From positions 53,429-117,428 of the forward strand of contig SCMQ01000011.1 in NCBI GenBank assembly GCA_005503335.1: a DNA stretch of 64,000 nt. Reading direction: 5' to 3'. Origin of the DNA: Comamonadaceae bacterium 2FH. Its GTDB lineage: Bacteria > Pseudomonadota > Gammaproteobacteria > Burkholderiales > Burkholderiaceae_C. This document shows, piece after piece, positions 27,394-40,937 of this stretch. Within the stretch, counting starts at the first letter, position 1. Each line of letters opens with the position of its first letter. The position numbers and the translations under genes are program-made. Under the pieces are notes generated by a model that was not told the DNA's origin, searched no databases, and saw nothing but the letters and a program-made list of their open reading frames with translations.

Positions 27394-28052
27394 ACCAGCC
27401 CCCGCGCCTGGGCGATGCGCACCACCTGCACGCGCGAGTGCACGGCCAGCTTGCTGTAGAGGTTCTTGATGTGAGAGCTCACCGTGTGGCTGGAAATCTC
27501 GAGCTTGCGCGCGATCTCCTTGTTCACATAGCCCTGTGCGACCAGCTTGAGGACTTCGACCTCGCGCTCCGACAGGATCGCATCGCCCGCCACCGGCGGC
27601 AGCGGCGTCGCCACGCGCTGCGCCTCCTGCACCGAGCGCAGGCGCTTGAGCAAAAGACGCGCCAGCAGCGAGGAGATCGGCGCCCCGCCCTCGCAGATCT
27701 GCTCGATCGCCGCCAGCAGCTCGTCCGTGCTGCAGCCCTTGAGCACATAGCCGGTGGCCCCGGCCTCGATCGCGTTGATCAGCCGCGTCTCGTCGCCGAA
27801 CACGGAAAACACCAGCAATTCCGATCCTGGGTTGGTCTGCGAGAGTGCGCGCAGCAGATCCTCGCCGCGTCCGTCGGGCAGGCCCAGGTCCACCAGGTAG
27901 ACGCTGGCCGCGGCCTGGGCGGCATGGGCCAGCGCGTGGCCTAGCGAGGGCGAGTAGCCCGCCAGCGTCCAGTCGGGCCGCTGCCGCAGGGCTCGCACGA
28001 CGAAATCACGCACCGTGGCGTCGTCTTCAATCAGGTAAATCGAGATCGGCAT
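27390..28052 (-). CDS. LuxR/NarL-type response regulator
   Basis: DNA-binding partner of the adjacent kinase. The 220-residue protein has a receiver domain with acidic pocket EDD (10-12), phospho-acceptor D55 (YLVDLGLPDG) and the conserved Lys in YVLKGCSTDE. The C-terminal LuxR helix-turn-helix reads LSEREVEVLKLVAQGYVNKE then ISSHTVSSHIKNLYSKL. It follows uvrB by 19 bases on the same strand and could be transcribed from the uvrB promoter. Targets are not evident from the window. Confidence 0.93.
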   Translation of the reverse strand: MPISIYLIEDDATVRDFVVRALRQRPDWTLAGYSPSLGHALAHAAQAAASVYLVDLGLPDGRGEDLLRALSQTNPGSELLVFSVFGDETRLINAIEAGATGYVLKGCSTDELLAAIEQICEGGAPISSLLARLLLKRLRSVQEAQRVATPLPPVAGDAILSEREVEVLKLVAQGYVNKEIARKLEISSHTVSSHIKNLYSKLAVHSRVQVVRIAQARGLV

Positions 28053-28071
28053 GGCCCCCGCCTCGAGCGCC

Positions 28072-30174
<2,103 letters not shown>

Positions 30175-30294
30175 GGCGGTGGCAACAGCAGGCAAACGGG
30201 GCGGGCGGCGCGGCCCGCTAAAATCGCGGACAACCCGACAGCCTACCGCAGCTTCGGAAATCCTGCCACAGACTTTCCATTCCAAGGACCGTTC

Positions 30295-31494
30295 ATGTCT
30301 CTGTTCACCGCCGTCGAAATGGCCCCCCGCGACCCCATCCTGGGTCTCAACGAGCAATTTGCCGCCGACACCAACCCCAACAAGGTCAACCTGGGCGTGG
30401 GCGTGTACTTCGACGACAACGGCAAGCTGCCCCTGCTGCAGTGCGTGCAGGCCGCCGAGAAGGCCATGATGGACAAGCCCGCCGCGCGCGGCTACCTGCC
30501 CATCGACGGCATCGCCGCCTACGACGCCGCGGTCAAGAGCCTGGTGTTCGGCACCGACAGCGAGCCGGTCAAGTCCGGTCGCGTCGCCACGGTGCAGGCC
30601 ATCGGCGGCACCGGCGGCCTGAAGATCGGCGCCGACTTCCTCAAGAAACTCAAGCCGAACGCCACGGTGCTGATCTCGGACCCGAGCTGGGAGAACCACC
30701 GCGCCCTGTTCACCAACGCAGGCTTCACGGTCGAGGCCTACCGCTACTACGACGCGGCCAAGCGCGGCGTCGACTTCGAGGGCATGCTGGCCGACCTCAA
30801 CGCCGCCGCGCCGGGCACCGTCGTGGTCCTGCACGCCTGCTGCCACAATCCCACGGGCTACGACATCACGCCGGCCCAGTGGGACCAGGTCGTCGCCGCG
30901 GTCAAGGCCAAGGGTCTGGTCGCCTTCCTGGACATGGCCTACCAGGGCTTCGGCAACGGCATCGCCGAGGACGGCGCCGTGATCGGTAAATTCGTCGCCG
31001 CAGGCCTGGACTTCTTCGTCTCCACCTCGTTCTCCAAGAGCTTCAGCCTGTACGGCGAGCGCGTGGGCGCCCTGTCGGTGCTGTGCGAGAACAAAGAGGA
31101 AGCCGGCCGCGTGCTGTCCCAGCTCAAGATCGCGATCCGCACCAACTACTCCAACCCGCCCATCCACGGCGGCGCGGTGGTGGCGGCCGTGCTCGGCAAC
31201 CCCGAGCTGCGCGCCCAGTGGGAGAAGGAGCTGGGCGAGATGCGCGTGCGCATCAAGGCCATGCGCCAGAAGCTGGTCGACGGCCTGAAGGCCGCCGGCA
31301 TCCAGCAGGACATGAGCTTCATGACCCAGCAGATCGGCATGTTCAGCTACTCGGGCCTGTCCAAGGACCAGATGGTGCGCCTGCGCAGCGAGTTCGGCGT
31401 CTACGGCACCGACACCGGCCGCATCTGCGTGGCGGCACTCAACAGCAAGAACATAGACTACGTCTGCCAGTCCATCGCCAAGGTCATGCTCTGA
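30295..31494 (+). CDS. Aspartate/aromatic amino-acid aminotransferase
   Basis: Class-I PLP aminotransferase of the AspC/TyrB subfamily. It has 399 residues beginning [20 protein letters not shown]. Conserved elements: [32 protein letters not shown], the PLP lysine in [16 protein letters not shown], and the substrate-binding Arg near the C-terminus ([13 protein letters not shown]). It transfers amino groups between aspartate or aromatic amino acids and 2-oxoglutarate; the sequence does not decide between AspC and TyrB preference. It is divergent from uvrB and followed by a strong terminator. Confidence 0.93.
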   Translation: MSLFTAVEMAPRDPILGLNEQFAADTNPNKVNLGVGVYFDDNGKLPLLQCVQAAEKAMMDKPAARGYLPIDGIAAYDAAVKSLVFGTDSEPVKSGRVATVQAIGGTGGLKIGADFLKKLKPNATVLISDPSWENHRALFTNAGFTVEAYRYYDAAKRGVDFEGMLADLNAAAPGTVVVLHACCHNPTGYDITPAQWDQVVAAVKAKGLVAFLDMAYQGFGNGIAEDGAVIGKFVAAGLDFFVSTSFSKSFSLYGERVGALSVLCENKEEAGRVLSQLKIAIRTNYSNPPIHGGAVVAAVLGNPELRAQWEKELGEMRVRIKAMRQKLVDGLKAAGIQQDMSFMTQQIGMFSYSGLSKDQMVRLRSEFGVYGTDTGRICVAALNSKNIDYVCQSIAKVML

Positions 31495-31523
31495 GCCGCC
31501 AAGGCGCCGCCCTCCCCCGCCAT

Positions 31524-31549
31524 GCCGCCCTCCGGGCGGCTTTTTCTTT
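31524..31549 (+). terminator. Intrinsic terminator after the aminotransferase gene
   Basis: GCCGCCC TCC GGGCGGC forms a 7-bp GC stem followed by TTTTTCTTTC, about 30 bases after the stop codon. Confidence 0.9.
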
Positions 31550-31595
31550 CTCTGCGCGCCCAGGCCCCCGGCCCCACAGCAGCGGTTCGGGCTGC

Positions 31596-32600
31596 CTAGC
31601 CCATCATCGCGCCGACGACCACGAAATAGGTCAGCAGGCTCAGCAGGTCCTGGATGATGGTGGCCAGCGGGCCGCTGCCATAGGCCGGGTCGGTGCCCAG
31701 GCGATCGAGCAGCCAGGGCAGGGCCAGACCAATGGTGGTGGCGATGCCGCCGGCGGCCACCAGGGCGCTGGCGACCGCCAGGGCCAGGCGAAGGTCGCCA
31801 AAGGCCAGCCACACGCCGGGCAGCGTGAGGCCGCCCAGGACCAGGCCGATCAGCACGCCGGTGCGCGCCTCCCCGCCCACGAGGGTCGACAGGCGCGAAT
31901 GGCTGAGCGAGAGCCCGCGCACCGCCACCGCCTCGGCCTGGGTGCCTATGGCATCGGCGAGGTAGACCAGCCCCGGGACGAAGAAGGCGATCGCCGGGTT
32001 CAGCGCCAGCGCGGCCTCGAAGCGCGCCATGATCAGGGTGGCGACGACGCTGCCCCCCAGCCCCAGCAGCAGCCACGGCAGGCGGTGCCGCAGCCGGCGC
32101 ATGGGCGGGGCCTCGATCGCCTCGCGGGCGCGCAGGTTCTCACGTGTGATGCCGGCGAAGCGGTGGATGTCTTCCACATGCTCTCGGCGCAGGATATGCA
32201 GCAGGGCCACCGGAGGCACCACGCCGAGCAGGCGGCCACTGCCGTCGACTACCGGGATGGCGCTGAGCGCGTGGTGCAAGGCCAGCGAGGCCACTTTCTC
32301 CTGGTCGGTGTCCGCGTGCACCCTGGGAAAGCCGGCGTGGACCGACTGGCCCAGCCGCGCGTCCCGCGGCAGCGCCAGCAGGCCAGCCAGCGGGATGACG
32401 CCGACCAGATGCTCGTCGGCGTCGAGCACGCAGACGATGTCCACGCAGTCATGGGCATGGGCGAGCAAGGCGTCGACCGTCTCGCCCGCGGTCCGGTCCC
32501 GGCCGGCCCGTGGCACGCTGGCGATCACGTAGTGGCCGGCCGTCTCCTCGCGCCGCGGCGGCGCCTTGCCGCCTGGACCGGACTCGATGGCATTCGTCAT
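31596..32600 (-). CDS. mgtE: MgtE-type divalent cation transporter lacking the N-terminal domain
   Basis: Likely Mg2+ channel/transporter of the inner membrane. The 334-residue protein contains a CBS pair (about 25-150, [20 protein letters not shown] and [16 protein letters not shown]), a connecting helix and a five-helix membrane domain (about 175-334, with [20 protein letters not shown]). Typical MgtE proteins are about 450 residues because of an N-terminal superhelical Mg2+-sensing domain, which is missing. An AGGAG 6 bases before the second of two close ATGs selects MTNAIESG as the start. It is divergent from ppk2. Confidence 0.88.
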   Translation of the reverse strand: MTNAIESGPGGKAPPRREETAGHYVIASVPRAGRDRTAGETVDALLAHAHDCVDIVCVLDADEHLVGVIPLAGLLALPRDARLGQSVHAGFPRVHADTDQEKVASLALHHALSAIPVVDGSGRLLGVVPPVALLHILRREHVEDIHRFAGITRENLRAREAIEAPPMRRLRHRLPWLLLGLGGSVVATLIMARFEAALALNPAIAFFVPGLVYLADAIGTQAEAVAVRGLSLSHSRLSTLVGGEARTGVLIGLVLGGLTLPGVWLAFGDLRLALAVASALVAAGGIATTIGLALPWLLDRLGTDPAYGSGPLATIIQDLLSLLTYFVVVGAMMG

Positions 32601-32670
32601 CGGCATCTCCTGTGAACTGCTCGCGAAGATCGGAGACAAACAGTCTATGCGCTCCAGGGCCAGCGCCCCG

Positions 32671-32699
32671 CCGTCATCCAGACGTCACGAATTTGTCAC
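32671..32699 (+). promoter_or_regulatory. Candidate Pho box (three 11-bp direct repeats)
   Basis: Three units, CCGTCAT, ACGTCAC and TTGTCAC, are spaced exactly 11 bases apart. This is the geometry and core (CTGTCAT-N4) of PhoB sites. They point toward ppk2, whose ATG is 28 bases beyond the last unit. They also lie upstream of the divergent mgtE. Confidence 0.65.
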
Positions 32700-32727
32700 C
32701 TGAACAGAGCCCAATGGCAGACCGAAC

Positions 32728-33639
32728 ATGAACCACTCGACCCCCTTGAGCCCCACCGACCTCGAACGCCTGCGCGCAGACCTGCTGGACGGACTGGATG
32801 AAGAACTGGAGATGGAACTGGACGATAGGCCGGGCGAGGCCGGCTCGGAAGCCCCGTCCGCGGCCAGGGCGGCGCGCCTGGCCTACTTCCGCGACCTGCT
32901 GCGCCTGCAGGGGGAGCTGGTCAAGCTGCAGGACTGGGTGGTCGCCACCGGGCACCGCCTGGTGATCCTGTTCGAAGGCCGGGACGCGGCCGGCAAGGGC
33001 GGCGTGATCAAGCGCATCACCCAGCGCCTGAACCCGCGCGTTTGCCGTGTGGCCGCCCTGCCGGCGCCCAACGACCGCGAGCGCACGCAGTGGTATTTCC
33101 AGCGTTACGTCGCGCACCTGCCGGCGGCGGGTGAGCTCGTGCTGTTCGACCGCAGCTGGTACAACCGCGCCGGCGTCGAGCGCGTGATGGGCTTTTGCAG
33201 CGACGACGAGTACGAGGAGTTCTTCCGCTCCGTGCCCGAGTTCGAGAAGATGCTGGCGCGCAGCGGCATACAGCTGCTCAAGTACTGGTTCTCGATCACC
33301 GACGACGAGCAGCATGCGCGCTTTCTCGGCCGCATCCACGACCCGCTCAAGCAATGGAAGCTCAGCCCCATGGACCTGGAGAGCCGCCGTCGCTGGGAAG
33401 ACTACACCCGTGCCAAGGAAACCATGCTGGAGCGCACCCACATCGCCGAGGCACCCTGGTGGGTGGTGCACGCGGTGGACAAGAAGCGTGCACGCCTGAA
33501 CTGCATAGACCACCTGCTCGGCCAGGTGCCCTACCACGAGATCGAGCACGCGCAGATAGATTTGCCGGCGCGGGTGCGCAACCCGGACTACATCCGGGTG
33601 CCCGTGCCGCAGCACATGATGGTGCCCGAGAAATACTGA
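32728..33639 (+). CDS. ppk2: Polyphosphate kinase 2 (PPK2 family)
   Basis: Transfers phosphate between polyphosphate and nucleoside di- or monophosphates. The 303-residue protein has the PPK2 domain at about 50-290. Walker A is GRDAAGKGG (84-92), the lid/basic region is RITQRLNPRVCRVAALPAP, Walker B is VLFDRSWYNRAG (138-149), and YWFSITDDEQHARF follows. The single-domain length fits class I or III PPK2. It starts 28 bases after a candidate Pho box, consistent with phosphate-responsive expression. Confidence 0.94.
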   Translation: MNHSTPLSPTDLERLRADLLDGLDEELEMELDDRPGEAGSEAPSAARAARLAYFRDLLRLQGELVKLQDWVVATGHRLVILFEGRDAAGKGGVIKRITQRLNPRVCRVAALPAPNDRERTQWYFQRYVAHLPAAGELVLFDRSWYNRAGVERVMGFCSDDEYEEFFRSVPEFEKMLARSGIQLLKYWFSITDDEQHARFLGRIHDPLKQWKLSPMDLESRRRWEDYTRAKETMLERTHIAEAPWWVVHAVDKKRARLNCIDHLLGQVPYHEIEHAQIDLPARVRNPDYIRVPVPQHMMVPEKY

Positions 33640-33670
33640 ATGGCCGCGTCGGCGCGCCAAGGGCGCGCTC

Positions 33671-34528
33671 TCAGCCCCAGAGCACCGAGCGCATGGAGAT
33701 CGAGGCGGCCTGGAAGCTCGCGTTGAACACCTGGGGCGCGTCCTTGGGGTGTACCGCCCCGGCCGCGTAGAGCAGCGGCAGGTAGTGCTCGTGGGTCGGA
33801 TGGGCAAGCCGGGCCAGCTGGCCCAGCTGCTGGAAGTCGGCCAGCGCATCGAGCTGGCCCTGGGCGATCTGCTCGCCCACGCGCTGGTCGAACTCGAGCG
33901 CCCAGTCGTAGGCCTGGTCCGCCGCCGCGCTGCGGTCGATGGCGCGCAGGTTGTGCACGATGTTGCCGCTGCCGATGATCAGCACGCCGCGCTCGCGCAG
34001 GCCGGCGAGCTGCCGGCCCAGGGCGTAATGCTCGGCCGGCGGGCGGCTGTAGTCCATGCTCAGCTGCAGCACCGGGATCTCGGCAGCGGGAAACATGGGC
34101 TTGAGGACGGACCAGCTGCCATGGTCCAGCCCCCACTCGCCGGGGTCCACGCCGAGCGTCGCGTGCGTGGCCGGGTGCTGCAGCTGCTGCGCCAGTTGCC
34201 GCGCCAGCGCCGGCGCGCCCGCCACCGGGTACTGCTGGTCGAACAGGGCCTGCGGAAAGCCGCCGAAATCGTGGATGGTCTTGGGCTGGCCCATGCCGGT
34301 CAGCCACCAGCCGCGCGTGAGCCAGTGCGCCGAGATGCAGAGGATCAGCTGGGGCCGCGGCCAACGCTGTCCGAACTCGGTGCCCAGCGACTGCCAGGCA
34401 CGGCGAAAGCCGTTGTCCTCGATCGCGTTCATGGGGCTGCCGTGGCCCAGGAACAGCAGGGGCATGCGGGGCGAGGGCTTGAGGTCCTGAAGGGCCGGGG
34501 CCGCGGCGGCGTCTGTGCCGGATGTCAT
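33671..34528 (-). CDS. ygiD: YgiD-like extradiol dioxygenase (4,5-DOPA dioxygenase family)
   Basis: LigB-superfamily non-haem-metal dioxygenase. The 285-residue protein has FLGHGSPMNAIEDNGFRRAW (first His ligand), ILCISAHWLTRG (second His), VLIIGSGNIVHNLRAI and the C-terminal HPTHEHYLPLLYAAGA. Bacterial YgiD opens DOPA-like catechols in vitro; the physiological substrate here is unknown. AGGAG 6 bases before this ATG fixes the start. A longer in-frame reading from an ATG 60 bases upstream would add a pseudo-signal sequence and is not favoured. Confidence 0.9.
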   Translation of the reverse strand: MTSGTDAAAAPALQDLKPSPRMPLLFLGHGSPMNAIEDNGFRRAWQSLGTEFGQRWPRPQLILCISAHWLTRGWWLTGMGQPKTIHDFGGFPQALFDQQYPVAGAPALARQLAQQLQHPATHATLGVDPGEWGLDHGSWSVLKPMFPAAEIPVLQLSMDYSRPPAEHYALGRQLAGLRERGVLIIGSGNIVHNLRAIDRSAAADQAYDWALEFDQRVGEQIAQGQLDALADFQQLGQLARLAHPTHEHYLPLLYAAGAVHPKDAPQVFNASFQAASISMRSVLWG

Positions 34529-34724
34529 GAAAGCTCCTGGAAAAGCCGACAGGATGAGGGCAGCTGCGAGCTGATTGCCGCGTTGCATCGATAAAAAAGA
34601 CAGGGTTCAGCAGGAAGGAGCCCCGGCCACAGCCAAAGTTCCGGCAGGGCCGCGCCGGCCCCGCCACAGCCTGACGGCCAGCTGAATTGGTATGACGACT
34701 CCAATACGCTACAGCCACAGCTGC

Positions 34725-34739
34725 TATATTGCATTGCAA
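34725..34739 (+). promoter_or_regulatory. phaZ promoter element with TTGCATTGCAA palindrome
   Basis: A -10-like TATATT (34725-34730) is fused to the palindrome TTGCATTGCAA (34729-34739), about 25 bases before the phaZ ATG. TGCA-rich palindromes are the sort bound by PhaR-type regulators of PHB genes. That assignment is inferred, and a good -35 is not seen. Confidence 0.4.
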
Positions 34740-34763
34740 CATCCTGAAACAGGAGCTTCCGAC

Positions 34764-36125
34764 ATGCTCTACCAGATCTACGAAACCCAGCGCACCCTCA
34801 TGGAGCCCTTTGCAGACTTTGCGCAAGCGGCTGCCAAGATTTTCGCCAACCCCCTGACTCCCCTGGGCCAGGTCCCCATGGCGCAACGTGTGGCGGCGGG
34901 CTACGACCTGATCCACCGCCTGGGCAAGGATTACGAGAAACCCGAATTCGGCATCCGCACCGTCAGCGTCGACGGCGTGGAGGTGGTGGTGCACGAGCGC
35001 GTCGAGATCCACAAGCCGTTTTGCGAGCTGCGTCGCTTCAAGCGCTTTTCGGACGATCCAGCCACGTTGACCAAGCTCAAGGCCCAGCCGCCGGTGCTGA
35101 TCGTGGCGCCGCTGTCGGGCCACTACGCCACGCTCTTGCGCGACACCGTGCGCACCATGCTGCAAGGCCACAAGGTCTACATCACCGACTGGATCAACGC
35201 CCGCCTGGTGCCGCTGTCCGAGGGGGATTTCCACCTCGACGACTATGTGAACTACGTGCAGGAATTCATCCGCCACTTGCAGGGCATCTATGGCAACTGT
35301 CACGTGATCAGCGTCTGCCAGCCCACCGTGCCGGTGCTGGCCGCGGTTTCGCTGATGGCCAGCCGCGGCGAGAAGACGCCGGTGACCATGACCATGATGG
35401 GCGGCCCGATCGACCCGCGCAAGTCGCCCACCTCGGTGAACAACCTGGCCGTGAACAAGAGCTTCGAGTGGTTCGAGAACAACGTGATCTACCGTGTGCC
35501 CACCAGCTTCCCGGGCGCGGGCCGTCGCGTCTACCCCGGCTTCCTGCAGCATGCCGGCTTCGTGGCCATGAACCCGGACCGCCACGTGACCAGCCACTAC
35601 GACTACTTCAAGGACCTGATCAAGGGCGACGACGCGAGCGCCGAGGCGCATCGCAAGTTCTACGACGAGTACAACGCGGTGCTCGACATGGACGCCCACT
35701 ACTACCTGGAAACCATCCACACCGTGTTCCAGGACTTCAGGCTGGGCAACGGCACCTGGGACGTGCGCGGCGAGGACGGCCGCATCGAACGCGTGCGCCC
35801 GCAGGACATCCGCGGCACGGCCTTGCTCACCGTGGAGGGCGAGCTCGACGACATTTCCGGCTCCGGCCAGACCGCGGCTGCGCACAATCTCTGCACCGGC
35901 GTGGACAAACGCCAACAGAAGCACCTCGAGGTCAAGGGCGCGGGCCACTACGGCATCTTCAGCGGCCGGCGCTGGCGCGACATCGTCTACCCGGAAATCC
36001 GGCGCTTCATCCTCGAGCACGACAGTGCCGAGATCCACGCCGAGAGCGAGCCGGGCGCCAGCGACGACATCCCGGCACCGGCCAAGCGTCCAGCCGCGCG
36101 CAGCAAGCCGGCGCGCCGTGCCTGA
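34764..36125 (+). CDS. phaZ: Intracellular polyhydroxybutyrate depolymerase PhaZ
   Basis: Mobilises stored PHB granules. The 453-residue protein starts [20 protein letters not shown] after an AGGAG. The nucleophile is a cysteine: [12 protein letters not shown] (C185) replaces the usual lipase-box serine, as in Ralstonia-type intracellular PhaZ. Catalytic Asp ([13 protein letters not shown]) and His ([15 protein letters not shown]) follow. There is no signal peptide, matching a granule-associated cytosolic enzyme. The C-terminus ends in a basic Ala/Lys/Arg tail. The stop overlaps the downstream ferredoxin gene. Confidence 0.95.
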   Translation: MLYQIYETQRTLMEPFADFAQAAAKIFANPLTPLGQVPMAQRVAAGYDLIHRLGKDYEKPEFGIRTVSVDGVEVVVHERVEIHKPFCELRRFKRFSDDPATLTKLKAQPPVLIVAPLSGHYATLLRDTVRTMLQGHKVYITDWINARLVPLSEGDFHLDDYVNYVQEFIRHLQGIYGNCHVISVCQPTVPVLAAVSLMASRGEKTPVTMTMMGGPIDPRKSPTSVNNLAVNKSFEWFENNVIYRVPTSFPGAGRRVYPGFLQHAGFVAMNPDRHVTSHYDYFKDLIKGDDASAEAHRKFYDEYNAVLDMDAHYYLETIHTVFQDFRLGNGTWDVRGEDGRIERVRPQDIRGTALLTVEGELDDISGSGQTAAAHNLCTGVDKRQQKHLEVKGAGHYGIFSGRRWRDIVYPEIRRFILEHDSAEIHAESEPGASDDIPAPAKRPAARSKPARRA

Positions 36126-36791
36126 AGCCGGCGCAGCCCGCACGGCTGCGCTGGCCGAACGCCTGCTCGACGCCCTGCCCCAGACCCAGTGCACGCGTTG
36201 CGGCTACCCTGATTGCGCCGCCTATGCACGCGCCGTGGCCGCAGGCGAGGCGGCCATCAACCAGTGCCCGCCCGGGGGCGCCGAAGGCATAGCGCGGTTG
36301 GCGGCGCTGACCGGCCAGCCGGTGATCCCGCTCAGCCCCGACCATGGAGAGGAAGGCCCGCGCAGCCTGGCCGTGATCGACGAGGCCTGGTGCATAGGCT
36401 GCACCCTGTGCCTCAAGGCCTGCCCCACCGATGCCATCGTGGGCGGGAACAAGCGCATGCACACCGTGATCGAGCCCTATTGCACGGGTTGCGAGCTCTG
36501 CATTCCGGTCTGCCCGGTGGACTGCATTTCACTTGAGAACGCGAGCGGCGAGCGCACCGGCTGGGCCGCCTGGTCCGTTCGTGAAGCCGAGCAGGCGCGC
36601 GCGCGCTACGCCTTCCACCGGCAGCGCCAGGCGCGCGACGGGGCCGAGCAGGCAGCCCGCCTCGAAGCCAAGGCCGCGGCCAAGCTGGCCGACCTGCCGG
36701 CCCATTCGCGCCACACCGACCCGGCCGTGCTGGAGCAGAAGCGCCGCATCATCGAAGCGGCGCTGGCCAAGGCGCGCGAGCGCCGCAAGAC

Positions 36792-36795
<4 letters not shown>
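36118..36795 (+). CDS. rsxB: RnfB/RsxB-like iron-sulfur protein
   Basis: Soluble electron-transfer protein with three cluster regions. The N-terminal RnfB-type motif is [16 protein letters not shown] plus a downstream Cys (INQCPPGG). Two 4Fe-4S ferredoxin motifs are [12 protein letters not shown] and [12 protein letters not shown]. The C-terminal 70 residues are charged and helical. The protein lacks the N-terminal membrane anchor of RnfB, and no other rnf genes are in the window. A GTG overlapping the phaZ stop by 8 bases ([12 protein letters not shown]) is the best start. Its TAA stop overlaps that of the convergent epimerase-like gene. Confidence 0.88.
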
Positions 36796-37274
<479 letters not shown>

Positions 37275-37285
37275 GAGCCGCCTCC

Positions 37286-39334
<2,049 letters not shown>

Positions 39335-39354
39335 GTCTTCTTCTCCTCGTGCGC

Positions 39355-40887
39355 TTACAGGGGAATGTTGCCGTGCTTGCGCCACGGGTTGTCCAGTTTC
39401 TTGTCCTTGAGCATGACCAGCGAGCGGCAGACGCGCTTGCGGGTCTCGTGCGGCAGGATCACGTCGTCGATGAAGCCGCGCGCGCCGGCCACGAAGGGGT
39501 TGGCAAAGCGCGCCTTGTACTCGGCCTCCTTGGCGGCCAGCTTGGCCGGATCTCCCTTGTCCTCGCGGAAGATGATCTCCACCGCGCCCTTGGCGCCCAT
39601 CACCGCGATCTCGGCGTTGGGCCAGGCGAAGTTGACGTCGCCGCGCAGGTGCTTGGAGGCCATCACGTCGTAGGCACCGCCGTAGGCCTTGCGCGTGATC
39701 ACGGTGATCTTGGGCACGGTGGCCTCGGCGTAGGCGTAGAGCAGCTTGGCGCCATGCTTGATGATGCCGCTGTACTCCTGCGAGGTGCCGGGCATGAAGC
39801 CAGGCACGTCGACGAAGGTGATCACCGGAATGTTGAAGGCGTCGCAGAAGCGCACGAAGCGCGCGGCCTTGATCGAGCTCTTGATGTCCAGGCAGCCGGC
39901 CAGCACCAGCGGCTGATTCGCCACGATGCCCACGGTCTGGCCGTCCATGCGCGCGAAACCGATCAGGATGTTCTTGGCGTACTCGGGCTGCAGCTCGAAG
40001 AAGTCGCCGTCGTCCACCGTCTTGAGGATCAGCTCCTTCATGTCGTAGGGCCTGTTCGGGTTGTCCGGCACCAGGGTGTCCAGGCTCTGGTCCATGCGGT
40101 CTATCGGGTCGCCGCTCGGGCGCACCGGCGCCTTCTCGCGGTTGGACAGCGGCAGGTAGTTGTACAGGCGCCGCAGCATCAGGAGCGCCTCCACGTCGTT
40201 CTCGAACGCCAGGTCCGCGACGCCGCTCTTGGTGGTGTGGGTGACGGCGCCGCCCAGTTCCTCGGCCGTCACCTCCTCGTGCGTGACGGTCTTCACGACC
40301 TCGGGTCCGGTCACGAACATGTAGGAGGAGTCCTTGACCATGAAGATGAAATCGGTCATGGCCGGGCTGTAGACCGCGCCGCCGGCGGACGGCCCCATGA
40401 TCATGCTGATCTGCGGGATCACGCCCGAGGCCATCACGTTGCGCTGGAACACCTCGGCATAGCCGCCCAGCGAGGCCACGCCCTCCTGGATGCGCGCGCC
40501 GCCCGAATCGTTCAGGCCGATCACCGGCGCGCCGACTTTCATGGCCTGGTCCATGATCTTGCAGATCTTCTCGGCGTGCGCCTCGCTCAGGGCGCCGCCA
40601 AACACGGTGAAGTCCTGGCTGAACACGAACACCAGGCGGCCGTTGATCATGCCGTAGCCCGTGACCACGCCGTCACCCGGGATCTTGTTGTCCTGCATGC
40701 CGAAATCGGCGCAGCGGTGCTCGACGAACATGTCCCACTCCTCGAAGGTGCCCTCGTCTAGCAGCACTTCGAGGCGTTCGCGCGCCGTCAGCTTGCCCTT
40801 GGCGTGTTGCGCGGCGATGCGCTTCTCGCCGCCGCCCAGGCGCGCAGCGGCGCGCTTTTTCTCCAGTTGTTCCAGGATGTCGTGCAT
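39355..40887 (-). CDS. pccB: Propionyl-CoA carboxylase beta subunit (carboxyltransferase)
   Basis: Carboxyltransferase subunit transferring CO2 from biotin to propionyl-CoA. The 510-residue protein has N-terminal domain features [20 protein letters not shown] and [21 protein letters not shown]-terminal domain features are [14 protein letters not shown] and [25 protein letters not shown] precedes the ATG at normal spacing. It lies 20 bases before pccA and 50 bases after meaB in one transcript. Confidence 0.95.
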   Translation of the reverse strand: MHDILEQLEKKRAAARLGGGEKRIAAQHAKGKLTARERLEVLLDEGTFEEWDMFVEHRCADFGMQDNKIPGDGVVTGYGMINGRLVFVFSQDFTVFGGALSEAHAEKICKIMDQAMKVGAPVIGLNDSGGARIQEGVASLGGYAEVFQRNVMASGVIPQISMIMGPSAGGAVYSPAMTDFIFMVKDSSYMFVTGPEVVKTVTHEEVTAEELGGAVTHTTKSGVADLAFENDVEALLMLRRLYNYLPLSNREKAPVRPSGDPIDRMDQSLDTLVPDNPNRPYDMKELILKTVDDGDFFELQPEYAKNILIGFARMDGQTVGIVANQPLVLAGCLDIKSSIKAARFVRFCDAFNIPVITFVDVPGFMPGTSQEYSGIIKHGAKLLYAYAEATVPKITVITRKAYGGAYDVMASKHLRGDVNFAWPNAEIAVMGAKGAVEIIFREDKGDPAKLAAKEAEYKARFANPFVAGARGFIDDVILPHETRKRVCRSLVMLKDKKLDNPWRKHGNIPL

Positions 40888-40937
40888 GGCTTGTCCTCTG
40901 TTGAATGGTTTGGATTCGGTGTGTTCGGGATGGGCGC

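Noticed and set aside
30175..30294. LexA/SOS box upstream of uvrB
   Set aside because: No CTGT-N8-ACAG-like palindrome found in the intergenic region.
32601..32727. M-box riboswitch for mgtE
   Set aside because: The divergent gap is only about 127 bases and largely occupied by the Pho-like repeats; no room or conserved structure for an M-box.
34529..34588. N-terminal extension of the YgiD-like protein as a signal peptide
   Set aside because: AGGAG lies 6 bases before the downstream ATG, and homologous enzymes are cytosolic without this segment.
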